8,702 nucleotides of DNA from Zoogloeaceae bacterium (GCA_031267345.1 JAIRZG010000238.1:1-8702), one strand, 5' to 3'. Positions 1-5,871 are shown, counted from the first letter of the stretch. Program-made: numbers and translations. The notes: generated by a model from the letters alone, not told the origin.

Positions 1-225
1 GTCGACCCCATCGCCGTGCTGGACATCCAGAAAATCATCCGTTTTTTGACCGAACAGGGCATCGGGGTGCTGATTACCGACCATAATGTGCGCGAGACCC
101 TGGGCATTTGCAATCACGCCTGGATTATCAACGAGGGTGAAGTGCTGGCGCGGGGAACGCCGGACGAGATTGTCTATAATGAAGACGTGCGTAAAGTCTA
201 TCTGGGCGAGCACTTCCGCCTGTAA
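1..225 (+). CDS. lptB: LPS export ABC transporter ATPase LptB, C-terminal part (5' end outside window)
   Basis: The frame is open from base 1 and gives 74 residues. It starts just after the Walker B/D-loop region (VDPIAV) and ends YLGEHFRL, the hallmark LptB C terminus (E. coli ends YLGEDFRL). The H-loop histidine is visible in LITDHNVRET (about residue 28 of the fragment). The HGTP/RGTPDEI segment follows. LptB is the cytoplasmic ATPase that powers LptFG extraction of lipopolysaccharide from the inner membrane and its transport along the LptA bridge. Walker A and the ABC signature lie upstream of the window. It is the first gene of the co-directional block, 33 bp before rpoN, the common proteobacterial order lptA-lptB-rpoN. 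The assignment is very secure; only the N-terminal two thirds are missing because of the window edge. Confidence 0.95.
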   Translation, partial: VDPIAVLDIQKIIRFLTEQGIGVLITDHNVRETLGICNHAWIINEGEVLARGTPDEIVYNEDVRKVYLGEHFRL

Positions 226-258
226 CCCAGCGGCACTCACGGGAATTCCATCCTTCGC

Positions 259-1737
259 ATGAAGCCAAGCCTGCAAATCAAGCTCTCCCAACAACTGGCG
301 CTAACGCCGCAGTTGCAGCAGGCGATCAAGCTGTTACAGCTCTCGACCCTGGAAATGAATCAGGAAATCGGGCGCTATCTGCAAGACAATCCCCTGCTGG
401 AGCGCGAAGACGAAAATGACCGCGCTTACGAACTCGCCTACAACGGCGCAAACGGCAAGGACAGCCGGGAAAACCCCATCCGTGACGAGCGCGAAGCGCC
501 TGAAGGCGACGAATTCCAGTCACCGGAACGCACGGAGCTTTCTCCCACGGAAATCGAGGAAGACCGCTGGTTTCAGGATAGCGGCAGCTACGGCAATTCC
601 GGGAGCGGCAGCCATGACCGCAATGACGATGAAGTCGAAGCCCAGGATTTGCAGCCCGCCGCCACGACCCTGCACGATCACCTCTGCTGGCAACTGAATC
701 TTTCCCGCTTTTCCGACGAAGACAAAGCCCTGATCCGCTTTCTCGCGGAAGGTCTGGATGACGACGGCTATCTTTCCGCTTCCCTGGAAGAACTGCGGGA
801 TACCATCCCGCCGGAGTACGAAATCGATGCCGATGATCTGGAAGTCGCCCTGAAACAACTGCAAAGCCTTGACCCGACCGGCGTGGGCGCGCGTTCGCCG
901 CAGGAATGCCTGGGCCTGCAACTCAAGGCGATGGCGACTTCCCCGACGCGCGATCTGGCGTTGTCGATTGTCGACCGATGCCTTGATCTACTGGCGGGGC
1001 GCGACTTCAACAAAATCATGAAGCTGCTGGACTGTTCCAGCGAAGACCTGAAAGCCGCCCATGCCCTGATTGTCCGCCTTGATCCGCGCCCCGGCGCGAG
1101 CTTTACGCCGCTCGACGCCCGCTATATCATTCCCGATGTCATCGTCAGGAAGGTGCGCGGACGCTGGGTGTCGCAAATCAATCCTGACGCCTATCCCAAG
1201 CTGCGGATCAATCGTCTGTATGCGGAAATCCTCTCCCGGCAACGGCGCAGCGAAGGCGCGCTTTCCGGTCAATTGCAGGAGGCGCGCTGGCTGATCAAGA
1301 ATGTGCAACAGCGTTTTGATACCATTGCCCGCGTCTCCCAAGCCATTGTCGAGCGTCAGCGCAAATTCTTTGAACACGGCGATATCGCCATGCGACCGCT
1401 GGTGCTGCGGGAAATCGCCGATGCGCTCGAACTGCATGAATCCACCGTCTCGCGCGTCACCAGTCAGAAATACATGTCGACGCCGCGCGGCATTTTTGAA
1501 CTCAAATACTTCTTTGGCAGCCACGTGTCCACCGATAGCGGCGGTGCCTGTTCTGCCACGGCCATCCGCGCCCTGCTCAAGCAGTTGATTGGGGAAGAAG
1601 ATGGCAAGAAGCCCTTGTCGGACAGTCAATTATCCGAAATACTAGGCCGACAAGGGGTCGTTGTGGCGCGGCGCACCGTGGCAAAATACCGCGAGGCGCT
1701 CAACATTCCGCCGGTTAATTTACGCAAGACCCTGTAA
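259..1737 (+). CDS. rpoN: RNA polymerase sigma-54 factor RpoN
   Basis: The 492-residue product has the normal length for RpoN (E. coli 477). Region I (residues 1-50) is glutamine/leucine rich: MKPSLQIKLSQQLALTPQLQ. It binds bacterial enhancer-binding proteins and keeps the polymerase silent until ATP-driven activation. Region II (about 51-135) is long, acidic and low complexity, as expected for this variable linker. The core-binding domain follows, with DDDGYL and LDPTGVGAR. A helix-turn-helix (about 383-402, LREIADALELHESTVSRV) recognises the -12 element. The RpoN box ARRTVAKYRE (470-479) recognises the -24 element. All key parts are intact, so the protein should be functional. The ATG at 259 fits the family N terminus, although the Shine-Dalgarno upstream is weak. 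Sigma-54 directs nitrogen, motility and other activator-dependent promoters, and its linkage with ptsN/hprK is the conserved PTS-Ntr neighbourhood. Confidence 0.98.
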   Translation: MKPSLQIKLSQQLALTPQLQQAIKLLQLSTLEMNQEIGRYLQDNPLLEREDENDRAYELAYNGANGKDSRENPIRDEREAPEGDEFQSPERTELSPTEIEEDRWFQDSGSYGNSGSGSHDRNDDEVEAQDLQPAATTLHDHLCWQLNLSRFSDEDKALIRFLAEGLDDDGYLSASLEELRDTIPPEYEIDADDLEVALKQLQSLDPTGVGARSPQECLGLQLKAMATSPTRDLALSIVDRCLDLLAGRDFNKIMKLLDCSSEDLKAAHALIVRLDPRPGASFTPLDARYIIPDVIVRKVRGRWVSQINPDAYPKLRINRLYAEILSRQRRSEGALSGQLQEARWLIKNVQQRFDTIARVSQAIVERQRKFFEHGDIAMRPLVLREIADALELHESTVSRVTSQKYMSTPRGIFELKYFFGSHVSTDSGGACSATAIRALLKQLIGEEDGKKPLSDSQLSEILGRQGVVVARRTVAKYREALNIPPVNLRKTL

Positions 1738-1739
1738 AC

Positions 1740-1745
1740 AAGGAG
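1740..1745 (+). promoter_or_regulatory. Strong ribosome binding site of hpf
   Basis: AAGGAG lies 5 nt before the hpf ATG and starts 3 nt after the rpoN stop. It is the clearest Shine-Dalgarno in the left block. It decides the hpf start at 1751 over the longer open frame that begins inside rpoN at 1661. It also suggests that hpf is translated more strongly than its neighbours, which fits an abundant ribosome-associated protein. Confidence 0.85.
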
Positions 1746-1750
1746 AAAAC

Positions 1751-2074
1751 ATGAATCTGCAAATCAGCGGTCACCATGTCGAAGTCACGCCCGCATTGCG
1801 CGACTATGTGGAAAACAAGCTGGAACCCGTCATCAATCACTTTGAGCGGGTTACGGGCATTACCGCCATACTTTCGGTCGAAAAGCTGAAACAGAAAGCC
1901 GAAATCACCGTGCATGTGCCGGGGCGGGAAATTTTCGTGGAAAGCAGCGAAAATGACCTCTATGCCGCCATCGACAGCATGTGCGACAAACTGGATCGCC
2001 AGGTGCAAAAGCACAAGCAGAAACTCGGCGATCACCATCGCGGCAACAAAGTCACCCGTCATCTTGCGGAGTAG
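1751..2074 (+). CDS. hpf: Ribosome hibernation promoting factor, short HPF / sigma-54 modulation protein
   Basis: The product is 107 residues, the short-form HPF/YfiA class (about 95-115 residues). The N terminus MNLQISGHHVEVTPALRDYV and the alternating strand/helix pattern match the ribosome-associated HPF/RaiA fold. The segment EITVHVPGREIFVESSENDLYAAIDSMCDKLDRQV (residues about 51-85) is the diagnostic core. It is followed by a basic helix and a short His/Arg/Lys-rich tail. Short HPF binds the decoding centre of the 30S subunit and promotes 100S ribosome dimers in stationary phase. The name 'sigma-54 modulation protein' comes only from its position next to rpoN. The C-terminal dimerisation domain of long HPF is absent. 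The start at 1751 is chosen for its strong RBS and family N terminus. The gene lies between rpoN and ptsN, the standard order. Confidence 0.95.
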   Translation: MNLQISGHHVEVTPALRDYVENKLEPVINHFERVTGITAILSVEKLKQKAEITVHVPGREIFVESSENDLYAAIDSMCDKLDRQVQKHKQKLGDHHRGNKVTRHLAE

Positions 2075-2082
2075 TCTGAATC

Positions 2083-2118
2083 CTTCCGTCGGAGAAGCCT
2101 CTCCGGCGGAGGTTCTTT
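2083..2118 (+). terminator. GC-rich hairpin plus U-rich run between hpf and ptsN (possible attenuator)
   Basis: TCCGTCGGAGA (2085-2095) pairs with TCTCCGGCGGA (2100-2110) around the tetraloop AGCC: 11 bp with a single G-U wobble. Two more pairs (U-G and C-G) extend it to 2083/2112. The stem is followed directly by TTCTTT (2113-2118). This has the shape of an intrinsic terminator with an imperfect U tract. It occupies most of the 57-bp gap, so it could end part of the hpf transcription or protect the hpf mRNA 3' end, lowering ptsN-hprK expression. The U tract is interrupted by a C, so termination would probably be partial. This is inferred from structure only. Confidence 0.55.
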
Positions 2119-2131
2119 CAGCCCCATCACC

Positions 2132-2587
2132 ATGAACCCTATCGCCTCACTTCTGCTGGAAGATCATATTCTTCTGGATCTGGACGCCAGCAGCAAAAAA
2201 CGGATTTTCGAAGAAGCCGGACAATGCCTTGAGGCCAGTTGCGGCATTGACCACGCCCTTGTGTTTGACAACCTGTTGACCCGCGAAAAGCTGGGGTCGA
2301 CCGGTCTGGGACAAGGCGTCGCCATCCCGCACGGACGCATCAAGGGATTGAAAAAAACGCTGGGCGCGTTTATTCGCCTACGTGCGCCTATAGACTTTGA
2401 CGCGCCGGACGCGCGTCCGGTGCAGCTCATTTTTGTCCTGCTCGCGCCGGAACAGGCGACGGAAGAATCGCTGCAAATCCTCGCGGCGCTGGCGACCTGT
2501 TTTGCCGAACGCGACTTTCGTGAAAAGCTCCTCGCCGCGCCGAACGCCGCCAGTGTGCGCAACATCTTCGCCGCCGTGAACGTCTGA
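2132..2587 (+). CDS. ptsN: PTS IIA-like nitrogen regulatory protein EIIA-Ntr
   Basis: The 151-residue product has the usual EIIA-Ntr size. The phosphorylatable histidine is His67 in GQGVAIPHGR, preceded by TREKLGSTGLG, the signature of the PTS EIIA type-2 family (E. coli His73). The second half has PVQLIFVLLAPEQATEESL, also typical. EIIA-Ntr is the last phosphoacceptor of the PTS-Ntr chain (EI-Ntr to NPr to EIIA-Ntr). It regulates potassium uptake, nitrogen and carbon metabolism by protein contact and has no dedicated permease. The next gene encodes HPr kinase, which fits betaproteobacterial PTS control. No clear Shine-Dalgarno precedes the ATG; the nearest purine-rich stretch (GGCGGAGG, ending at 2112) is 19 nt away and inside the hairpin. 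No alternative start codon exists in frame between that stretch and 2132. Confidence 0.96.
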   Translation: MNPIASLLLEDHILLDLDASSKKRIFEEAGQCLEASCGIDHALVFDNLLTREKLGSTGLGQGVAIPHGRIKGLKKTLGAFIRLRAPIDFDAPDARPVQLIFVLLAPEQATEESLQILAALATCFAERDFREKLLAAPNAASVRNIFAAVNV

Positions 2588-2605
2588 ATCTTTTGGAACG
2601 CCGCC

Positions 2606-3544
2606 ATGCAGGAAGTCAGTCTCGTCCAGCTCTTTGAAGACCACCGCGACAAACTGGAACTGAACTGGGAAATCGCCATTGCCGCCAAGCGGCATATCAG
2701 TCTCAAGGAGTCCGGCAACTACGGCGCGGATGTGGTGGGGCACATGAACCTCATTCATCCGGAACGCCTGCAGGTTATCGGCCCGGCGGAAGTCGACTGG
2801 CTCATCCGCATTTCCGGCGCGCAATTTTCCAAACAGGTGGGCGAACTCGTCGCCGCCCTGCCGCCCGCGATCATCGTTTCCGACAACCTGCCCGTGCCGG
2901 AGGCGCTGCGCGATCTCTGCGAGACCACGCAAACGCCGCTGTTTACCTCGGACAAACCCTGCGCCGCCGTCATTGACCAGCTTCGCATCTACCTGGCGCG
3001 GCGGTTGGCGGACAGCACTTCCGTGCATGGCGTCTTCATGGACGTGTTGAGCATGGGCGTGTTGATTCTCGGCGATTCCGGCGTAGGCAAATCCGAACTT
3101 GCCCTTGAACTCATTTCGCGCGGACATGGGCTGGTGGCGGATGATGTGGTCGAATTCGCGCGCATCGCGCCTTCCACGCTGGAAGGCCGCTGCCCCGGCA
3201 TGTTGCAGGATTATCTGGAAGTGCGTGGTTTGGGATTGTTGAATATCCGCGCCATTTTTGGCGAAACGGCGGCGCGGCGCAAAATGAAGCTGAAACTCAT
3301 CGTCGACCTGCAAAAACCCGTTGTCGGCGCGGAAGCCCCGCGCCTGCCGCTGGACGCGCAAACCCAGGAAATTCTCGGCGTGCACATTCGCAAGGTGGTG
3401 ATTCCCGTGGTCGTGGGGCGCAACCTTGCCGTGCTCATCGAAGCCGCCGTGCGTAACGCCATCCTGCAAATGCGCGGCATCGACAGTATGCAGGAATTCA
3501 TCACCCGCCAACAAAAAGCCCTGGCGCTGGACGACGACGACTGA
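2606..3544 (+). CDS. hprK: HPr kinase/phosphorylase
   Basis: The 312-residue product has the full family length. The N-terminal HprK domain spans about residues 1-130. The C-terminal kinase domain carries the conserved VHG (His141), the Walker A loop GDSGVGKS (156-163), the acidic ADDVVEF motif and the HprK signature LEVRGLGLLNI starting at residue 204. The enzyme phosphorylates a serine of HPr-type proteins with ATP or PPi and also removes that phosphate. It links the PTS to cell metabolism. In Proteobacteria it typically sits beside ptsN, as here, 18 bp downstream with a short GGA ribosome-binding match 8 nt before the ATG. The protein ends in a short acidic run (LALDDDD). In most betaproteobacteria rapZ would follow; here no further gene follows before the repeat-rich gap. 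Confidence 0.97.
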   Translation: MQEVSLVQLFEDHRDKLELNWEIAIAAKRHISLKESGNYGADVVGHMNLIHPERLQVIGPAEVDWLIRISGAQFSKQVGELVAALPPAIIVSDNLPVPEALRDLCETTQTPLFTSDKPCAAVIDQLRIYLARRLADSTSVHGVFMDVLSMGVLILGDSGVGKSELALELISRGHGLVADDVVEFARIAPSTLEGRCPGMLQDYLEVRGLGLLNIRAIFGETAARRKMKLKLIVDLQKPVVGAEAPRLPLDAQTQEILGVHIRKVVIPVVVGRNLAVLIEAAVRNAILQMRGIDSMQEFITRQQKALALDDDD

Positions 3545-3655
3545 ATCAACTGCGAAAACCCTTTGTTTGTTTTCCGATTTTGGCAGTGGCTCGGTACGTG
3601 GCTTGAGGCTGCGAATGATGTGGAATTTGTGAGCGGTCGTCGCGCCAGCAAGAAA

Positions 3656-3687
3656 TTAGCGACAGGCCTTCAGGCCTGTCGGTCTAA
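3656..3687. repeat. Bulged hairpin repeat (REP or IS200/IS605-end-like)
   Basis: CGACAGGCC (3660-3668) pairs perfectly with GGCCTGTCG (3673-3681) around the tetraloop TTCA. TTAG (3656-3659) pairs with CTAA (3684-3687) after a 2-nt bulge (GT, 3682-3683). This makes a 13-bp stem with one bulge. Bulged palindromes of this kind are what Y1 transposases (IS200/IS605 and REP-associated RAYT enzymes) recognise as single strands. A terminator role for hprK is less likely because no U tract follows. Confidence 0.6.
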
Positions 3688-3690
3688 CGT

Positions 3691-3723
3691 GTTTTGGAAG
3701 GAGTTTCTCTCCCCTCCCAAAAC
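3691..3723. repeat. Compound hairpin with A/T outer and G/C inner stems
   Basis: GTTTTGG (3691-3697) pairs with CCAAAAC (3717-3723). Inside, GGAG (3700-3703) pairs with CTCC (3709-3712) around a 5-nt loop. Asymmetric internal loops (AA against CCTC) separate the two stems. It begins only 3 nt after the preceding hairpin and ends 7 nt before the next one, so the three appear to be one structured cassette. Confidence 0.5.
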
Positions 3724-3730
3724 GGTCGCC

Positions 3731-3788
3731 TGAAACCCCGTCCTTTAGGGCGGGATAGGCTCCTACCGCCCTAAAGGACGGGGTTTCA
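3731..3788. repeat. Perfect 23-bp inverted repeat built from two opposed IS200/IS605-like end hairpins
   Basis: The left arm (3731-3753) and right arm (3766-3788) are exact reverse complements. In the 12-nt spacer TAGG (3756-3759) also pairs with CCTA (3762-3765), leaving a GA bulge and a 2-nt loop. Within the left arm, CCCGTCC-TTTA-GGGCGGG (3737-3754) can itself fold on the + strand with one T-G wobble. The inverted arm can do the same on the - strand. CCCGTCCTTTAGGGCGGG-type hairpins are common at the right ends of IS200/IS605/TnpB elements. The copy at 3766-3788 is oriented as the right end of an element transcribed on the - strand. No U tract follows on either side, so a terminator is unlikely. 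Confidence 0.75.
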
Positions 3789-3868
3789 ACCGGAGTTAGT
3801 TCTACGATGCAACGCAAGGTGGCGTGAGGAATGGCAGTTGGTGTACTACTACTGACGTCTCTGGATCC
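3731..3868 (-). mobile_element. Possible remnant of an IS200/IS605 (TnpB-type) element 3' end
   Basis: On the - strand one frame reads SRDVSSS, then VELTPVETPS, and then runs into the CCCGTCC/GGGCGGG hairpin. The C termini of many TnpB proteins have an RDxNAA-like stretch, then a TPVE motif, then the right-end hairpin. The order and spacing here are suggestive. However, the RuvC catalytic residues and the zinc-finger cysteines are not visible, and nothing upstream on the - strand resembles TnpB. If real, only the last few dozen codons and the right end survive. Alternatives are a solo IS-derived miniature element or chance resemblance of a short frame. Family recognition here rests on memory of short motifs and is weak. 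Confidence 0.25.
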
Positions 3869-3893
3869 ATGCGGAAGAAGGGAAGCCCGACAT

Positions 3894-3920
3894 ACTGGAA
3901 CGCGCTGCAGGCGTTCCAGT
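3894..3920. repeat. 10-bp inverted repeat with 7-nt loop
   Basis: ACTGGAACGC (3894-3903) is the exact reverse complement of GCGTTCCAGT (3911-3920), around the loop GCTGCAG. It is a stable hairpin in gene-free DNA with no U-rich tail on the + side. A related weak palindrome, TTCCA-ACAC-TGGAA, occurs at 4031-4044. Its function is unknown; it may belong to the same inserted DNA as the upstream hairpins. Confidence 0.55.
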
Positions 3921-4151
3921 GCTATGCAGGCGCGCCGGACAGCGTGAAGAAGTTGCTGGTGAATGGCGGCTATACCTGCCTCGCCAGCATACGTGCGAAG
4001 AAAATCCCTTGACCCGCGCAACTTGTCGCGTTCCAACACTGGAATCATGTCCCGCCGTTGCATCCTGCAAATCATGATATGGATGGTTCAACGAATCTGT
4101 ATTCCAGGCAGGAAGGCGCAAAAATTTGTCTTTGTCATGATTTTTCCTGCG

Positions 4152-4180
4152 ACATTTCCGGGTGGGCTTTCTGATAGAAT
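4152..4180 (+). promoter_or_regulatory. Probable sigma-70 promoter of the ftsY-ftsE-ftsX-nadB operon (extended -10)
   Basis: TAGAAT (4175-4180) is a good -10 hexamer, preceded by TG plus one base (4172-4173), the extended -10 pattern. With a 17-bp spacer the -35 would be ACATTT (4152-4157), a poor match, which is typical where an extended -10 compensates. Transcription would start near 4187, leaving a leader of about 70 nt before the ftsY ATG at 4259. It is the best promoter candidate in the gap and the only one placed well for ftsY. Confidence 0.5.
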
Positions 4181-4203
4181 CGCCGGAATTCCATTGTCCG
4201 GCG
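4181..4203. repeat. 7-bp inverted repeat at the predicted ftsY transcription start
   Basis: CGCCGGA (4181-4187) and TCCGGCG (4197-4203) are exact reverse complements separated by 9 nt. The repeat begins directly after the -10 hexamer, so it overlaps the predicted start site. It could be an operator half-site pair or a 5' leader hairpin. Neither role can be decided from sequence. Confidence 0.45.
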
Positions 4204-4258
4204 TCACAAGGCGTAAGATGAGCGGCGTTTTCGCCCGAAGCCTTTATCTGAAAGCCCC

Positions 4259-5218
4259 ATGTTCAGTTTCCTGAAAAACAAACCTGACCCTTCTGCGGAC
4301 GCGAATCCGCCTGCGGGCTGGCGTGAGCGGCTCTTTGGCGGGTTGGCGCGCACCCGCGCCCATCTGGGCGGGCGCGTCAAAACCCTGTTCTCGCGCGGCA
4401 AGGTGGACGCGGAACTGCTGGAGGAACTGGAAGAATTGCTGCTCACCGCCGATGTCGGCATGGAGGCTGCCCGGTATCTGCTGGAAAACCTGAAAGCGCG
4501 GGCAAAGGCGAAGAAACTGGACGACGCGGCGAGTATCCAGGCGGCGTTGGCGGCGGCTTTTGTCGATTTGCTCGCGCCTCTAGAAGCGCCTTTGGACACT
4601 GCCACGCATAATCCCTACATCATCATGCTGGCGGGGGTGAATGGCGCGGGCAAGACCACCTCCATCGGCAAACTGGCGAAGTATTTTCAGTCCCAGGGCA
4701 AAAGCGTGTTGTTGGCGGCGGGCGATACCTTTCGCGCCGCTGCCCGCGAACAATTGCTGGCTTGGGGCGAGCGCAACCAGGTTACGGTCGTCGCCCAGGA
4801 ATCCGGCGATCCGGCAGCGGTCATTTTTGACGCCATCCATGCCGCCCGCGCCCGCAAAATCGACATTGTGCTGGCGGATACCGCCGGACGCCTGCCCAAC
4901 CAGCAGAACCTGATGGAAGAAATCGCCAAGGTGCGCCGCGTGATTCAAAAGGCTGAAGCCGACGGCCCGCATGAAGTCTTGTTGGTGCTGGACGCCAACA
5001 TCGGCCAGAACGCCCTGCAACAGGTGAAGGCCTTTGACGCCGCCATCGGTGTGAGCGGGCTTGTGTTGACCAAGCTCGACGGTACGGCCAAGGGTGGCGT
5101 CATCGCCGCCATCGCCCGCCAGTGTCCCAAACCGATTCGCTTTATTGGCGTGGGCGAAGGCATTGACGATCTGCGCCCGTTCGTGGCGCGGGATTTTGTG
5201 GAGGCATTGTTCGCATGA
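4259..5218 (+). CDS. ftsY: Signal recognition particle receptor FtsY
   Basis: The 319-residue product contains the complete NG domain. The N-domain helices include LEELEELLLTADVG. In the GTPase domain, G1 is GVNGAGKTT (126-134), followed by DTFRAAAREQL, G3 DTAGR (207-211), G4 TKLDG (271-275) and the closing IRFIGVGEGIDDLRPF. FtsY docks ribosome-SRP (Ffh/4.5S) complexes at the membrane. Reciprocal GTP hydrolysis with Ffh hands nascent membrane proteins to SecYEG. The acidic A domain is nearly absent: only about 20 residues (MFSFLKNKPDPSAD...) precede the basic amphipathic N-domain helix, compared with a long A domain in E. coli (497 residues in total). Such short forms are common. The start has only a weak ribosome binding site. 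It overlaps ftsE by 4 bp. Confidence 0.97.
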   Translation: MFSFLKNKPDPSADANPPAGWRERLFGGLARTRAHLGGRVKTLFSRGKVDAELLEELEELLLTADVGMEAARYLLENLKARAKAKKLDDAASIQAALAAAFVDLLAPLEAPLDTATHNPYIIMLAGVNGAGKTTSIGKLAKYFQSQGKSVLLAAGDTFRAAAREQLLAWGERNQVTVVAQESGDPAAVIFDAIHAARARKIDIVLADTAGRLPNQQNLMEEIAKVRRVIQKAEADGPHEVLLVLDANIGQNALQQVKAFDAAIGVSGLVLTKLDGTAKGGVIAAIARQCPKPIRFIGVGEGIDDLRPFVARDFVEALFA

Positions 5219-5871
5219 TTGTCGGCAGCCAACTCTACAAACGTTATCCCGGCGGCTTTGAAGCTCTGAAAAATGTCAGCTTTACAATCGCGGACGGCGA
5301 AATGGCGCTGATCGGCGGTCATTCCGGCGCGGGCAAGACCACGCTGTTGAAGCTGCTTTCCGCCATTGAGCGTCCGACTTCCGGCAGCCTGATTGTCAAT
5401 GGGCAGAATCTCATCGCCCTGCGCCCCGCCGCGCTGCCCTTTTTGCGCCGCAATCTGGGGTTGGTGTTTCAGGATCAAAAGCTGCTGTTTGACCGTTCGG
5501 CGCTGGAAAACGTCCTGTTGCCGCTGGAAATCATCGGCCTCGCGCCCAGGGAAGCCCAACGCCGCGCCCGCGCCGCGCTGGATAAAGTCGGCTTGCTGGC
5601 GCGTGAAAAAACCAATCCCATCGCCCTTTCCGGCGGCGAACAGCAACGCCTTGCCATCGCCCGCGCCGTGGTCAATCGCCCGACCATCCTGCTGGCGGAC
5701 GAACCTACCGCCAATCTGGATGAAGAATCCGCCCGTCAAGTGCTCGATTTGTTCGTCGCCTTCAATCAGGTGCGCGTCACCGTCATCATCGCCACCCACG
5801 CCCCGCAAGGTCTCTTTCCCGACTGCGCGGCGCGGGTGCTGACGCTCAGCCACGGGAGTCTGATCGCATGA
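5215..5871 (+). CDS. ftsE: Cell division ATP-binding protein FtsE
   Basis: The product is 218 residues, standard FtsE length. It has Walker A GHSGAGKTT (35-43), with the FtsE-specific GHSGAGK in place of the GPSGSGK common in ABC ATPases. The Q-loop is in LGLVFQDQKLLFDRSALENV. The ABC signature is LSGGEQQR (138-145), Walker B LLADEPTANLD has Asp162/Glu163, and the H-loop histidine is His195 in IIATHAP. FtsE is the cytoplasmic ATPase of the FtsEX complex. It transmits ATP hydrolysis through FtsX to periplasmic activation of septal peptidoglycan hydrolases and also contacts the early divisome. The ATGA overlaps with ftsY (5215-5218) and ftsX (5868-5871) indicate translational coupling and stoichiometric synthesis. 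The ftsY-ftsE-ftsX order matches E. coli. Confidence 0.97.
   Translation: MIVGSQLYKRYPGGFEALKNVSFTIADGEMALIGGHSGAGKTTLLKLLSAIERPTSGSLIVNGQNLIALRPAALPFLRRNLGLVFQDQKLLFDRSALENVLLPLEIIGLAPREAQRRARAALDKVGLLAREKTNPIALSGGEQQRLAIARAVVNRPTILLADEPTANLDEESARQVLDLFVAFNQVRVTVIIATHAPQGLFPDCAARVLTLSHGSLIA

Larger units (their letters stand above)
3545..4258. other. 714-bp gene-free interval with hairpin repeats and the ftsY promoter
   Basis: No frame on either strand looks like an intact gene. The longest candidates (a 62-codon + frame at 3824-4012, a 103-codon + frame at 3963-4274 and a 139-codon - frame at 3656-4075) lack recognisable complete domains, and they overlap the hairpins or ftsY. The composition is less GC-rich than the flanking genes, with more A/T runs. 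The left part (3656-3788) holds three back-to-back hairpins. The middle has a 10-bp inverted repeat, and the right end has the probable ftsY promoter. The layout suggests inserted repeat or mobile DNA where rapZ would be expected, followed by the authentic ftsY upstream region. Confidence 0.7.

Noticed and set aside
1661..1750. A longer start for hpf inside rpoN.
   Set aside because: The added residues do not match HPF proteins and overlap the RpoN box. The ATG at 1751 has a strong ribosome binding site and the family N terminus.
2378..3514. A 378-codon - strand frame opposite hprK and the end of ptsN.
   Set aside because: Shadow of hprK/ptsN codon bias; composition is His/Gln/Arg-rich and matches no family.
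3554..3574. GAAAAC/GTTTTC inverted repeat just after hprK as a terminator.
   Set aside because: Only 6 mostly A-T pairs with a 9-nt loop and no proper U tract; too weak to be called a terminator.
3824..4012. A 62-codon + frame containing DVSGSM, resembling a von Willebrand A metal-site (DxSxS) motif.
   Set aside because: Too short for a VWA domain, no ribosome binding site, no following VWA pattern, and it overlaps the 10-bp hairpin. The motif is probably chance.
3824..4012. The segment KKLLVNGGYT in the same frame, faintly like the DGGY region of IS5-type DDE transposases.
   Set aside because: The flanking residues do not fit the family and no catalytic Asp/Glu context is present; too weak to call.
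3545..4258. A CRISPR array or tRNA gene in the large gap.
   Set aside because: The repeats are palindromic pairs, not regularly spaced direct repeats, and no cloverleaf or TPsiC-arm sequence was seen.
3963..4274. A 103-codon + frame running into the start of ftsY.
   Set aside because: It spans the predicted promoter and overlaps the ftsY start in another frame, with no recognisable protein features.
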